In this document: positions 17,120-26,271 of the stretch, piece by piece | Layout: each line of letters starts with the position of its first letter | Numbering within the stretch: the stretch's first letter is position 1 | Assembly (NCBI RefSeq): GCF_022179065.1 | Contig: NZ_BPQD01000012.1 | Coordinates: 1-45,745, forward strand | DNA from: Methylobacterium adhaesivum | GTDB lineage: Bacteria > Pseudomonadota > Alphaproteobacteria > Rhizobiales > Beijerinckiaceae | DNA length: 45,745 nt | Direction of reading: 5' to 3' | Notes under the pieces: generated by a model | The model's database searches: none | What the model was told of the DNA's origin: nothing | Seen by the model: only the letters and a program-made list of their open reading frames with translations | Made by a program: the position numbers and the translations under genes

Positions 17120-17859
17120 CGGACACCACGCCCGCCGTCGCGATGCAGGGCGTCAACGCCTGGTTCGGCGCCACCCACGTCCTGCGCGCCATCGACCTCA
17201 CGGTGGCGCCGGCCGAGACCCTGGTGATCTGCGGCCCCTCGGGCTCGGGCAAATCCACCCTCATCCGCGCCGTCAACGGCCTCGTCGCGCACCAGTCCGG
17301 CACGATCCGGGTCGCGGGCCTCGCCCTCGACGGCAGCGCCAAGGCCACCGATGCCGTGCGCGCCCGGGTCGGGATGGTGTTCCAGGCGTTCAACCTGTTC
17401 CCGCACCTCACCGTGCTGGAGAACTGCACCCTCGCCCCCCTGCACGTCCGCCGCCTCGGGCTGAAGGCCGCGCGCGAACTCGCCCTCGGCCACCTCGACC
17501 GGGTCGGCCTCGCCGACAAGGCCGACAGCGCCCCCGCCGAACTCTCGGGCGGCCAGCAGCAGCGGGTCGCCATCGCCCGCGCCCTGTGCCTCGAACCGCA
17601 AGTGATGCTGTTCGACGAGCCGACCTCGGCCCTCGACCCCGAGATGGTGGGCGAGGTCCTCGACGTCCTCACCGACCTCGCGGCGGGCGGCACCACCCTG
17701 CTCTGCGTCACCCACGAGATGGGGTTCGCCCGCGCGGTGGCCGACCGGGTGGTGTTCATGGACGAGGGCCAGATCGTCGAGATCGCCCCGCCGGAGGACT
17801 TCTTCGACCGGCCCCGGCATCCCCGGACGCAGGGGTTTCTCAGCCGCATCCTGGGGTGA
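17116..17859 (+). CDS. aapP: General L-amino-acid ABC transporter ATPase
   Basis: 247 residues with Walker [10 protein letters not shown] (40-48), a Q-loop in [12 protein letters not shown], signature LSGGQQQR, Walker [15 protein letters not shown] and a switch His in [10 protein letters not shown]. It energises amino-acid import at the inner face of the membrane. Last gene of the operon; a perfect inverted repeat begins 8 bp after the stop. Confidence 0.96.
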   Translation: MTDTTPAVAMQGVNAWFGATHVLRAIDLTVAPAETLVICGPSGSGKSTLIRAVNGLVAHQSGTIRVAGLALDGSAKATDAVRARVGMVFQAFNLFPHLTVLENCTLAPLHVRRLGLKAARELALGHLDRVGLADKADSAPAELSGGQQQRVAIARALCLEPQVMLFDEPTSALDPEMVGEVLDVLTDLAAGGTTLLCVTHEMGFARAVADRVVFMDEGQIVEIAPPEDFFDRPRHPRTQGFLSRILG

Positions 17860-17867
17860 GGCGCCTC

Positions 17868-17919
17868 GTCGTGTGCGTTCCCCTCTCCCCGCAAGCGGGG
17901 AGAGGGGAACGCACACGAC
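17868..17919. repeat. Perfect 25-bp inverted repeat
   Basis: 17868-17892 is exactly complementary to 17895-17919, with only AA between the arms (effective tetraloop GCAAGC). It lies right after aapP and is likely the operon's transcript end or stabiliser. It shares the CCCCTCTCC core with the hairpin at 14664-14755. Confidence 0.9.
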
Positions 17920-18039
17920 CCGGCTGCTCCACGGCCTCAAGGCTCCCCATCGGCGGAAGGCGCCACCGCCCGACTTGACGGCCCAGGGCAAGCCGGGCTG
18001 TGGTCGCCGACATCCCAAAAATCCCGCCCGAAGGCGCCG

Positions 18040-19227
18040 ATGTCCAACTCCCCGCCCCGCGATCCCGCACGCTTCGGCCCGAGCACCCGGCTCGTCCATG
18101 CCGGGCGCGACCCGTCTGCCCAGCACGGCTTCGTCAACACCCCGATCTATCGCGGCTCGACGGTGCTGTTTCCCACCTACGACGACCTTAAGCATCGGCG
18201 CGGGCGCTTCGATTACGGCACCTCCGGCACGCCGACGACGGAATCGCTCACCACCGCCTGGAGCGAACTCGCGGGCGCCGCCGGCACGGTGCTGACCCCG
18301 TCGGGCCTCGCCGCCCTCACCGTGGCCCTCATGGCCGTGGTGTCGGCCGGCGACCACCTCCTCGTCTCCGATTCCGCCTACCGCCCCACCCGCATCTTCT
18401 GCGACGGCGTCCTGAAGCGGTTCGGGGTCGAGGTGGAGTATTACGATCCCCTGGTGGGCGCCGGCATCGGTGCGCTCCTGCGCGACACCACCAAGGCCGT
18501 GCTCGTCGAGGCGCCGGGCTCGCAGAGCTTCGAGATGCAGGACGTGCCGGCGATCAGTGAGGTCGTCCACGCGCGGGGCGCGGCCGTGATCATGGACAAC
18601 ACCTGGGCGACCCCCCTGCTGTTCCCGCCGCACGCGCGGGGCGTCGACATCGCCGTCGAGGCCGGGACGAAATACCTCTCGGGCGGCTCCGATCTCCTGC
18701 TCGGCCTCACCTCGGCCAACGCGCAGTACTGGCCGGCCCTGCACCGGACCTTCGAGCACTTCGCCATGTGCCCCGGCCCCGAGGACGTCTTTCTGGCGCT
18801 ACGAGGCCTACGCACCATGGCGTTGCGCCTGCGCGAGCACGGCGCGCAGGGCCTCGCCATGGCGCGCTGGCTGCAGGCCCGGCCGGAGGTGGCGCGCGTG
18901 CTCCATCCGGCCCTGCCCGAGGATCCCGGCCACGCCCTCTGGAAGCGCGACTTCTCCGGCGCCTCCGGCCTGTTCGGCGTGATCCTCAACCCCGCCCCCG
19001 AGCGCGCCGTGGCGGCGCTGCTCGACGGCCTCGAACTGTTCGGGATGGGGTTTTCCTGGGGCGGCTTCGAGAGCCTCGTGATCCCGTTCGATTGCCGCAC
19101 CTACCGCACGGCCACCACCTGGGCCCCGGAAGGGCCGGGCCTGCGCTTCCACATCGGGCTCGAGGATATTTCGGATCTGCAGGCGGACCTCGACGCCGGC
19201 TTCGCGCGGTTGCGCGCGGCGATGTGA
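18040..19227 (+). CDS. metC: Cystathionine beta-lyase
   Basis: 395-residue PLP enzyme of the Cys/Met metabolism family, cleaving cystathionine to homocysteine, pyruvate and ammonia. Visible motifs are TRLVHAGRDPSAQHGFVNTPIYRGSTVLF, YGTSGTPTTESL, VIMDNTWATPLLFPP and the PLP lysine K211 in EAGTKYLSGGSD. The FVNTPIYRGSTV start and GFSWGGFESLV are typical of MetC rather than MetB or MetZ. The 3' end is 4 bp from the convergent PNPOx-like gene. I see no convincing SAM riboswitch in the 120-bp upstream gap. Confidence 0.9.
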   Translation: MSNSPPRDPARFGPSTRLVHAGRDPSAQHGFVNTPIYRGSTVLFPTYDDLKHRRGRFDYGTSGTPTTESLTTAWSELAGAAGTVLTPSGLAALTVALMAVVSAGDHLLVSDSAYRPTRIFCDGVLKRFGVEVEYYDPLVGAGIGALLRDTTKAVLVEAPGSQSFEMQDVPAISEVVHARGAAVIMDNTWATPLLFPPHARGVDIAVEAGTKYLSGGSDLLLGLTSANAQYWPALHRTFEHFAMCPGPEDVFLALRGLRTMALRLREHGAQGLAMARWLQARPEVARVLHPALPEDPGHALWKRDFSGASGLFGVILNPAPERAVAALLDGLELFGMGFSWGGFESLVIPFDCRTYRTATTWAPEGPGLRFHIGLEDISDLQADLDAGFARLRAAM

Positions 19228-19231
19228 GCCG

Positions 19232-19834
19232 TCACGGCGCCAGCCACGTCCCCGTCCAACCCGCCGCGTCGCGCGTCCATCCCGCCCGGCGGTGGCCGCG
19301 CCGGTCGAGGAACAGGAAGTCGAGGCGGGTCGCCGTCACCACCACGGCGCAGAAATGGGCACGGCCGAGATCCATCTCGGCGCCGTCCTCCGGCTGGGTG
19401 TAGCCCTCGCCCGTGGGGATGGCCGTGCCGGGGGCCGGACTGATCCCGTAGCAGGTCCGGCTCATGACCCGCGAGCCGTCCCAGGCCGCGTCCGCCACGG
19501 CATCGTCCGTGTGGAGGCGGGCGGTGCCGGCGACCCGGATCTGGATCTTGGAGGCCGTATCGTAGCCGTGCAGGGCGGCCCGGCCCGACGCGTCGATCTC
19601 GGCGGCCTTGGCCGAGCGGCGGTCGCAGTGGAAGCGCAAGGTCCCCGTCGCGGGATCGGCCGCGCGCAGGACCACGGTGCGCACCTGCGGCCGGCCGTCG
19701 GCGTCGACGGTGGCGAGGGCCGGCATGTGGAAGGCGTTGCGGCGCAGGGCCGGCCCCTCCTCCAGCAGGCGCCAAACCTCAAGGAAGCTGGCGTCGAGAT
19801 CGTCGTAGAAGGGCGGCAGGGGCGCGGGGGTCAT
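19232..19834 (-). CDS. Pyridoxamine-5'-phosphate oxidase-like FMN protein
   Basis: 200 residues, split-barrel flavin-binding fold of the Alr4036/PNPOx_2 type. RNAFHMPALATVDADGRPQVRTVVLR and TLRFHCDRRSAKAAEI are the FMN-contacting strands. The C-terminal dimerisation domain of true PdxH is absent, so it need not make PLP. The start ATG at 19834 overlaps the stop of the LAB_N gene by 4 bp, making it the last gene of a coupled operon. Its role with envelope-sugar genes is unexplained. Confidence 0.8.
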   Translation of the reverse strand: MTPAPLPPFYDDLDASFLEVWRLLEEGPALRRNAFHMPALATVDADGRPQVRTVVLRAADPATGTLRFHCDRRSAKAAEIDASGRAALHGYDTASKIQIRVAGTARLHTDDAVADAAWDGSRVMSRTCYGISPAPGTAIPTGEGYTQPEDGAEMDLGRAHFCAVVVTATRLDFLFLDRRGHRRAGWTRDAAGWTGTWLAP

Positions 19835-20151
19835 CGGGCGCGCCGCTCGCGCAGGATGAGGGCGACGTTGCGCAGATAGATGCCCGTCGAGAGAGCCTGA
19901 CCGAAGATGATCACGGGTTCCCGCCGCACCAGGCCATAGACCAGGGTCATGAGCCCGCCCGCGATGGAGAGGAACCAGAACGAGAGCGGCATCACGCTCT
20001 TTCCCGCCCGCTCGGAGGCAAGCCATTGCAGGATGAAGCGGGCGCCGAACACCGCCTGCGCCAGGATCCCGAACACCAGCCAGCCGTCGAACCGGGTCAC
20101 GAACACATCGTAGACGTAGCCGCGCAGGTCCGTGGCGAGCTGGATGATCAT
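19831..20151 (-). CDS. Lipid-A-biosynthesis N-terminal (LAB_N) domain membrane protein
   Basis: 106 residues with three hydrophobic helices. WLVFGILAQAVFGARFILQWLASERAGKSVMPLSFWFLSIAGGLM is characteristic of the LAB_N family. Family members often sit beside a GT2 polyprenyl-phosphate sugar transferase, as here (10-bp gap), and rhizobial RgtF is a functional parallel in making polyprenyl-phosphate galacturonate. Location is the inner membrane. Confidence 0.85.
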   Translation of the reverse strand: MIIQLATDLRGYVYDVFVTRFDGWLVFGILAQAVFGARFILQWLASERAGKSVMPLSFWFLSIAGGLMTLVYGLVRREPVIIFGQALSTGIYLRNVALILRERRAR

Positions 20152-20161
20152 GGGCGCACCG

Positions 20162-20905
20162 TCACGGCGTCACCTCGGTGACCGGGGGCGCCGGGCGCTT
20201 GCGGCGGATCAACCACCACACCCCGGCAAGATCGAGCATCCCGACCCAGAGCCGGTCGAACAGGCCGTAATTCGAGCGCCCGGTGAAGCGAGGCCGGTCG
20301 ACCACGTCGCGGTGGACCACGGCGAACCCCTCGCGGGCCACCAGCGCCGGCATGAAGCGGTGGAGCGCATCGAAGGCCGGCAGCGCCCGGTAAACCTCGC
20401 GGCGAAAGACCTTGAGGCCGCAGCCGGTGTCGCGGGTGGCGTCGCGCAGGATGCGGCCGCGCACCCCGTTGGCGATGCGCGATTGGAACGTCTTGAGGCG
20501 CCCGTCCTTGCGGCCGACCCGCTGGCCCTGCGCGAGGCCGGCCCCGGGGCCGGCCTGTTCCAGGGCCGCGAACAAGGCCGGGATGAAGGCTGGATCGTTC
20601 TGGCCGTCGCCGTCGAGGGTGGCGACGACGGGGGCGCGGGCCGCCGCGACGCCGCTGCGCACGGCCGCCGACTGGCCGCCGCTGCGGGCGTGGCGCAGCA
20701 CCCGCAGCCACGGCCGGGCGCGGGCCGCCTCGGCGAGCAGGTTCGGCGTCGCGTCGGTGGAGCCGTCGTCGACGTAGATCACCTCAAAGGGGGCGAGCGC
20801 CGCGCAGGCCGATTCGATCTCGGCGAGGAGGCTCGCGATGTTGCCGGCCTCGTTCTTCACCGGCACCACCACGGAGAGGCGCAAGGCTGGGGTCTGAGCG
20901 TTCAA
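20162..20905 (-). CDS. GT2 polyprenyl-phosphate sugar transferase (DPM1/ArnC/RgtE-like)
   Basis: 247 residues. The N-terminal GT-A fold has LSVVVPVKNEAGNIASLL, VIYVDDGSTDATP and the metal site TLDGDGQNDP. The arrangement matches dolichol-phosphate-mannose-synthase-type enzymes that put a sugar on undecaprenyl phosphate at the cytoplasmic face. Only one weak hydrophobic stretch (MLDLAGVWWLIRRK) is at the C-terminus, unlike ArnC, so the LAB_N protein may anchor it. The start overlaps the GT39 stop (ATGA). Confidence 0.88.
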   Translation of the reverse strand: MNAQTPALRLSVVVPVKNEAGNIASLLAEIESACAALAPFEVIYVDDGSTDATPNLLAEAARARPWLRVLRHARSGGQSAAVRSGVAAARAPVVATLDGDGQNDPAFIPALFAALEQAGPGAGLAQGQRVGRKDGRLKTFQSRIANGVRGRILRDATRDTGCGLKVFRREVYRALPAFDALHRFMPALVAREGFAVVHRDVVDRPRFTGRSNYGLFDRLWVGMLDLAGVWWLIRRKRPAPPVTEVTP

Positions 20906-22629
20906 GGGATCACCGCATAGGCCGAGAGGTCGACCCGCCGGCCGCCGTTGATGTTGAAGCCGGACACCTGCCCGACCACCCGGGGCAGAATTGTGCCCGC
21001 CGCGATGGCCGCGTCGAACGCGGCCGCCTGCCGGCTGTCGACGAAGACGAGGCGGCAGCCGCCCTGCGTGAGGAAGTCCGCCGCCTCCGTAGCCGTGGAG
21101 GGGGTGGAAAGATCGGTGCCGATCAGAAAGACGAGGCTCGGCTCGCGGTAGCCGAAACTCGCGACCTTCGGGTCCGCGCAGGGCAGGGTGTCACGGATGG
21201 CGGCGAGGCGCGGCGACACCTTGAGGGCGGGGAGATCCGGCTGGGTCAGGCCGAGCACCGCCGGGGAGAGCAGGCAGGCGGCGAGGACCGCGAGCAGCAA
21301 CGCCCTCTCTGGCAGCGCCAGGCCGAAGGCGCGCCAGGACAGGATCGCCACGGCGCAGGACGCGAGCAGCAGGGGCAGGCCGGCCCACGGCACCGTCCGG
21401 TCGAGGCTCCAGGCCGCCCAAGTCAGGCCGAGGGTGAGCCCCACGGGGACGAGAACCACGAGGCCCGCCACGATCCGGGCACCGCGCCGGGCGGGATCGA
21501 GGGCGCCGGCGGCCATCGCCAGCACGGTCAGGATCGCCACCGCCGGCATCAGGGGCAGAACGTAATGCGGCAGCTTCGTCGGGACGGTCTCGAACAACGC
21601 CCAGGCCGGCACGATCCAGGCGAGGAGGAAGGCGACCGGGTCGGTGCCGCGCCGCGCCCACGCGAACGGGATGGCCAGTGCCGCGAAGGCCGCACCCGGC
21701 CAGAAGGTGGCGTAGAACACGACGGCGTAGGTACCGGGCGGCGCCCAGTGCTTCTCGGCGCCGCCGCCGACCTTGGCCAGCATGTCGTGGCCCACCGCCT
21801 CGCCGTAGAACGCGCCCCCGCTCTTCCAAGCGATGGCGAGGAACCAGGGGGCGACCAGCGCCAGGGTCAGGGGCAGGCCGAGGCCGGGGCGCAGGGCCAG
21901 CAGCCACGCCGCCGAGCGGGCCCGCACGGACAGGACGACGGCCGGCAGGGCGCAGAACAGGGGCACCATCGGCCCCTTCACCAGGATGCCGAGGGCGAGG
22001 CCGAGCCAGAAGGCCACCACCGTGCCGGTGTCGAGGTGATTTCCATGAGAGGATTCGCCGCGCCGCAGCCACGCCCGGGCGAGGCCGCCGAGGCTCGCGA
22101 CGGCGCAGGCGCACAGCAGGGCGTCGGTCTTGGCGAGATGCGCTTCCGCCGCGAGCATCACGCAGGCCCCGAACAGGGCGGCGGCGAGCAGCGCCCCGCG
22201 CCGGGGCAGGAATGCGAGGGCCGCCCAGTAGGTCAGCAGGATGGCACCGAGGGCCCCGAGGAGCGAGGGGATGCGGTAGAGCCCGATGACCGTGCGGGCC
22301 CCCGGCACGCCGAGGGCCTCGGCGGCGCCGACGATCGCCGCCTGCGCCCAGTAGATCCCCACGGGCTTCTTGTGCCGGGCCTCCCCCTGGAAGCGGATAT
22401 CGACGAGGTCGCCCGTCTCCAGCATCTGCTTGGAGGCCTGGGCGAAGCGCGGCTCGTCGCGGTCCATGGGCTGGAGCGAGGCGAGGCCGGGCAGGAAGCA
22501 GATCAGGCCGATGGCCACGAGGAGGGCGCAGGCGCGGGCGTGGCTCAGGGCGGCGAGACCGAGGAGGCGGTCGAGGAACGCGAACGCATCGCCGCCGGCC
22601 GTTGGGAGCCGGACTTCGCTCGATCTCAT
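20902..22629 (-). CDS. GT39/ArnT-like polyprenyl-P-sugar glycosyltransferase
   Basis: 575 residues, about 12 membrane helices then a C-terminal periplasmic segment. MDRDEPRFAQASKQMLETGDLVDIRFQGEARHKKPVGIYW carries the catalytic Asp-Glu and KKP motifs of the PMT/ArnT family. The enzyme transfers a sugar from a lipid-phosphate donor to lipid A, core or another acceptor on the periplasmic face. The start at 22629 is chosen because the frame upstream becomes Arg/Gly-rich non-coding sequence. First gene of the four-gene operon. Confidence 0.88.
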   Translation of the reverse strand: MRSSEVRLPTAGGDAFAFLDRLLGLAALSHARACALLVAIGLICFLPGLASLQPMDRDEPRFAQASKQMLETGDLVDIRFQGEARHKKPVGIYWAQAAIVGAAEALGVPGARTVIGLYRIPSLLGALGAILLTYWAALAFLPRRGALLAAALFGACVMLAAEAHLAKTDALLCACAVASLGGLARAWLRRGESSHGNHLDTGTVVAFWLGLALGILVKGPMVPLFCALPAVVLSVRARSAAWLLALRPGLGLPLTLALVAPWFLAIAWKSGGAFYGEAVGHDMLAKVGGGAEKHWAPPGTYAVVFYATFWPGAAFAALAIPFAWARRGTDPVAFLLAWIVPAWALFETVPTKLPHYVLPLMPAVAILTVLAMAAGALDPARRGARIVAGLVVLVPVGLTLGLTWAAWSLDRTVPWAGLPLLLASCAVAILSWRAFGLALPERALLLAVLAACLLSPAVLGLTQPDLPALKVSPRLAAIRDTLPCADPKVASFGYREPSLVFLIGTDLSTPSTATEAADFLTQGGCRLVFVDSRQAAAFDAAIAAGTILPRVVGQVSGFNINGGRRVDLSAYAVIP

Positions 22630-22655
22630 GCGGCGGGCATCACGGGAGAGGCTTG

Positions 22656-22685
22656 GCGGGAAAGGACCTGGCGGGAAAGGACCTG
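22656..22685. repeat. Two tandem 15-bp repeats
   Basis: GCGGGAAAGGACCTG occurs twice without a gap (22656-22670, 22671-22685), 27 bp upstream of the GT39 start in the 288-bp divergent gap 22630-22917. No gene is seen in the gap. Confidence 0.8.
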
Positions 22686-22917
22686 GAAGGCGGTCATGCG
22701 CGGGCTCCGGACCGGTCACCGGCCCACGGATTCGGTCGACGCCCCAACGGGCGGCGGTGTCGATGATGCGGAACGGAATGTCAAATGCCTCCCCGGGTCG
22801 GGGGCGGGCACGACACGCCGCGAGCCTTGTGCGATCCCGGTGTTGCCGCTTCATGTCCGGGCATGACATCGTGCAGCCCGCTGCGGCGGCGCGGCCCCTC
22901 CCAGCGGGACAGACTCC

Positions 22918-23622
22918 ATGAGCCTCCAGATCGGCCTCCTCGCCTTTCCGAACGTGCAGCAGCTCGACCTCACGGCGCCCTACGAGGTGTTCGCGATGAT
23001 CCCGGGGGCCACGGTCCACCTCGTCGCCGCCGGGCTCGAGCCGATCGTCAGCGCCACGGGCCTCGTGCTGACCCCCACCGTGCGGATGGCCGATTGCCCG
23101 GCCCTCGACGTGCTGTGTGTGCCGGGCGGGGTCGGGGTGAATGCCCTGATGACGGATCGCGAGGTGCTCGCCTTCGTGCGCGAGCGGGCGGCGGCGGCGC
23201 GCTTCGTCACCTCCGTCTGCACCGGCGCCCTGGTGCTCGGCGCCGCCGGCCTGCTCGCGGGCCGGCGCGCCACCACGCACTGGGCCTCCCTCGACCTGCT
23301 GGCCGCCTTCGGCGCGACGCCCGTCGCCGAGCGGGTGGTGCGGGACGGCAACCTCGTCACCGGCGGCGGCGTCACGGCGGGGATCGATTTCGCCCTGGCG
23401 CTCGCCGCAGACCTCGTCGGGCAAGAGCAGGCGGAAGCGATCCAGCTCGGCCTCGAATACGCGCCCGCCCCGCCCTTCGAGGCCGGCACGCCGGACACGG
23501 CGTCGCCCCCCGTGCTCGCCGCCGCGCGGGCCCGCCTCGCCGCCTCCCGCGCGGCCCGCGAGGCCCTCGTCCACACGATCACGGGAGTTCGGCCGGAGCC
23601 CTGGGGCGGCGGCGCCGCCTGA
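22918..23622 (+). CDS. inhA: Isonitrile hydratase homologue (DJ-1/PfpI superfamily)
   Basis: 234 residues, closely resembling Pseudomonas InhA over its length: LQIGLLAFPNVQQLDLTAPYEV, DCPALDVLCVPGG, TSVCTGALVLGAAGLLAGRRATTHWAS, VVRDGNLVTGGGVTAGIDFALALAA and LEYAPAPPFEAG. The nucleophile is C101 in SVCTGA, the same number as in Pseudomonas. InhA hydrates isonitriles to N-substituted formamides. There is no AraC helix-turn-helix. The gene is divergent from the GT39 operon. Activity on isonitriles is inferred. Confidence 0.83.
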   Translation: MSLQIGLLAFPNVQQLDLTAPYEVFAMIPGATVHLVAAGLEPIVSATGLVLTPTVRMADCPALDVLCVPGGVGVNALMTDREVLAFVRERAAAARFVTSVCTGALVLGAAGLLAGRRATTHWASLDLLAAFGATPVAERVVRDGNLVTGGGVTAGIDFALALAADLVGQEQAEAIQLGLEYAPAPPFEAGTPDTASPPVLAAARARLAASRAAREALVHTITGVRPEPWGGGAA

Positions 23623-23761
23623 GCGGGCCCCCGCGCCTTTTGCAGGTTCTCAAGTATTCTGCGCGCAGGATCCGGCGAGCCGGTCGCGCTATCGTGCGGC
23701 GATCCTTTCACGAATCTCCGGGGGCCGGGCCCGTCCCCGGCGCCGTCGCGCGGGAGTTGGC

Positions 23762-25081
23762 ATGTCGATGACCACGGGAATCGCCGCCTCGCCGGCACCG
23801 GTGCCCCTCCGGGTGCCCGATGCCCTGCGCCTCGGCGCCCTGGCGACGATTCTCCTCGTGATGCTCGTGGGCGCCAACCCGTTCCACGACGGCACCGCCC
23901 CCGAGAACGCGGCCTCCGGAGCGGGCGGAAACCTCGGCAACCAGATCCTGTTCCTGATCATGGGCACGATCGCGGGCGCCATCCTCCTCGCCCGGGGCCG
24001 CGCGGCCCTGCGGCCCCTGGCGAGCCTGCCGATCCTCCTCATGCTCGCCTGGCTCGCCGTCTCGACGGCCCTCTCCATCGAACCCCTGGTCTCGGTCCGC
24101 CGCCTCGTTTCCCTCGTGATCATGACCGCCGCCGCCGTGGCCTTCCTCGTGGCGGCGCGGGACGCGCGCCAGTTCGCCTCCGTGCTCGGGGCCACGGTCC
24201 TGGGCATCGTGACCGTGAGCTATCTCGGCCTCGTCCTCGCCCCCGAACGGGCCATGCACACGGCCTTCGACCTCATCGAGCCCGAGCACGCGGGCAGCTG
24301 GCGCGGGATCTACCCGCACAAGAACGCCGCGGGCGCGGCCATGGGGGCGTTCGTGTTCGTCGGCTTGTTCTGGGCGGCGATGGGCCGGCGGGTGCTCGGG
24401 TTCCTCCTCGCCGCGGCCGCCGCCGTGTTCCTCGTGTTCACCAACGCCAAGACCTCCGTCGCCATCACCCCCGTGGTGCTCGTCCTCACCTGGCTGTGCA
24501 CGTGGTCCGGCTCGACCCTCTGGCGCCGCCTCGTTCTCCTCACCCCCCTCGCCCTCCTCCTGACCCTGACGGTGGGATCGGTCCTGGTGCCGCAGATCGG
24601 CGCCTTCGTGGCGGGCCTCGCCGGCGACCCGACCTTCACGGGCCGGACGGAGATCTGGGAGTTCGCCGTCGACAACATCGCCAAGCGTCCCCTGGCCGGC
24701 TACGGCTACGGCGCCTTCTGGGAGAGCGTGTTCTACGGGGGCGGGGCCGATGCGGCGACCTGGGTCAACCGCGCCACGGACGCCCATGACGGCTACCTCA
24801 ACACCGCCCTCGAATCCGGCCTCGTCGGCCTCGCCCTCACGGCGTGGTGGCTCGTCTGGGCCCCCGTGAGCGATCTGCAGCACCGGCCCGAGGGGCGCCG
24901 CCTCGATCCGCTGGCGATGCTGTTCCTGCGCCTGTGGCTGTTCGCCATCCTCGTGGCAGTGTTCGAATCGGTGTTCTATCAGGCCACCAACGGCCTCTAC
25001 TTCCTCCTCGTCGTCTCGGTGCTCGGCCTGCGCTACCGGGCGCGGGCCCGGGTGATCGCGGGCGGGGAGGACCGGTCTTGA
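23762..25081 (+). CDS. O-antigen ligase / Wzy-type membrane protein
   Basis: 439 residues with about ten membrane helices. The Wzy_C-type loop is GTAGSWRGIYPHKN-like (HAGSWRGIYPHKNAAGAAMG), followed by TFTGRTEIWEFAVDNIAKRPLAGYGYGAFW, as in ExoQ and O-antigen ligases. It likely polymerises or ligates polysaccharide at the periplasmic face. The stop overlaps the next gene's TTG start (TTGA). The upstream gap (23623-23761) is plain. Confidence 0.85.
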   Translation: MSMTTGIAASPAPVPLRVPDALRLGALATILLVMLVGANPFHDGTAPENAASGAGGNLGNQILFLIMGTIAGAILLARGRAALRPLASLPILLMLAWLAVSTALSIEPLVSVRRLVSLVIMTAAAVAFLVAARDARQFASVLGATVLGIVTVSYLGLVLAPERAMHTAFDLIEPEHAGSWRGIYPHKNAAGAAMGAFVFVGLFWAAMGRRVLGFLLAAAAAVFLVFTNAKTSVAITPVVLVLTWLCTWSGSTLWRRLVLLTPLALLLTLTVGSVLVPQIGAFVAGLAGDPTFTGRTEIWEFAVDNIAKRPLAGYGYGAFWESVFYGGGADAATWVNRATDAHDGYLNTALESGLVGLALTAWWLVWAPVSDLQHRPEGRRLDPLAMLFLRLWLFAILVAVFESVFYQATNGLYFLLVVSVLGLRYRARARVIAGGEDRS

Positions 25082-26247
25082 GCCGTTCCCCGGACCGTCC
25101 CGCGCCCGCCGGCCCCCATCCGGCGGTGGAGCCCCTGCCGGCCCTGACCGCCCTGCGCTTCGTGGCGGCGGCCTACGTGCTGGCGTTCCACTTCGGCACC
25201 TACGCGATGAGCCGCGCGGCGATGCCCGACGCGGTCTTCCTCGGCTATTCCGGGGTGACGTTCTTCTTCCTGCTGTCGGGCTTCATCCTGGCCTACAATT
25301 ACCAGCGGGTGGACCTGTCGGAGCGCGCGGCCCTCGTCCGCTTCCTGCGGGCGCGGGTGGCGCGGGTCTATCCCGTCTACCTCCTGGCGCTGGCCGTCGG
25401 CGTGCCGTGGTTCGTCGTCTGGACGGCGAAGGTCGCTCCCCCGCTCCAGACCCTGATGGCCGCCAGTGCGGTCCTGGCGCCGCTGGGCCTGCACGCCTGG
25501 GTGCCGGGGGCGGCCTGCGCCCTCGACTGCCCGAGCTGGTCGGTTTCGGCGGAGCTGTTCTTCTACGCTCTGTTCCCCCTCCTCCTGCCGCTGGTCCTGC
25601 GACGGCCGGGGGTGACGGCCCTCGTGACCCTCGCGGCCTGGGCCACCGCCACCACCCTGGCGATCCTGGCCTGGAACCGCTACGCCCCCGGCCTCTCCCT
25701 CATCGCGCCGACCACGGACGCGGCCGCGCTCCTGGCCCAGGCCATCAAGTACAACCCCCTGATGCGCCTGCCCGAATTCGTGGCCGGCCTGCTGCTGTTC
25801 GTCCTGTGGCGCCGGGTTCGCCTGCCGATTCCCCTGCTGCTGGCCGGGGCGGGCGCGGCGGCGGCGGCCCTGGTCGCGAGCGTCGGGGCCATTCCCGAAG
25901 TGCTCACCCATAACGGCCTCACCGCCCTCGTCTGGGCCCCCGTGATCCTGGCGGGCGCCCAGGCCCGCTCCGGCCCGCTGACGGCCGGATGGTTCGTCTT
26001 CCTCGGCCGCATCTCCTTCGCCCTCTACCTCCTGCACGTGCCGGTCTACGTCTTCGTGTCGGGCCTCCACCGGGCCCTGCTCGCCGGCCGCCTCGACGGC
26101 ATCCCCTGGCTCACCGCCGCGCTGGCCACGTTCCTGTCGCTCGCCGCCGCCAGCGCCGTGCATCTCTGGGTCGAGGAGCCGGCGCGCCGACGCATCCTGC
26201 GCCCGCGCGCGCAGGGGCGGCCGGCGACGGCCATGCCCTCGGCCTGA
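25078..26247 (+). CDS. Acyltransferase-3 family membrane protein
   Basis: 389 residues and about ten membrane helices. PALTALRFVAAAYVLAFHFG contains the catalytic-type His, followed by GYSGVTFFFLLSGFILAYNY and CPSWSVSAELFFYALFP. The family O-acylates exported carbohydrates. The start is TTG at 25078, with GGAGG 7 bp upstream and 4-bp overlap with the ligase gene, showing coupled translation. Confidence 0.87.
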   Translation: MSRSPDRPAPAGPHPAVEPLPALTALRFVAAAYVLAFHFGTYAMSRAAMPDAVFLGYSGVTFFFLLSGFILAYNYQRVDLSERAALVRFLRARVARVYPVYLLALAVGVPWFVVWTAKVAPPLQTLMAASAVLAPLGLHAWVPGAACALDCPSWSVSAELFFYALFPLLLPLVLRRPGVTALVTLAAWATATTLAILAWNRYAPGLSLIAPTTDAAALLAQAIKYNPLMRLPEFVAGLLLFVLWRRVRLPIPLLLAGAGAAAAALVASVGAIPEVLTHNGLTALVWAPVILAGAQARSGPLTAGWFVFLGRISFALYLLHVPVYVFVSGLHRALLAGRLDGIPWLTAALATFLSLAAASAVHLWVEEPARRRILRPRAQGRPATAMPSA

Positions 26248-26271
26248 CGGAACGGCGCGAGTCCTCCCGGC

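Noticed and set aside
17920-18039. SAM riboswitch upstream of metC
   Set aside because: No recognisable SAM-II or related core could be traced in the 120 bp by eye.
22630-23574. Upstream extension of the GT39 gene
   Set aside because: The extension runs antisense through the isonitrile-hydratase homologue and has a shadow-frame composition.
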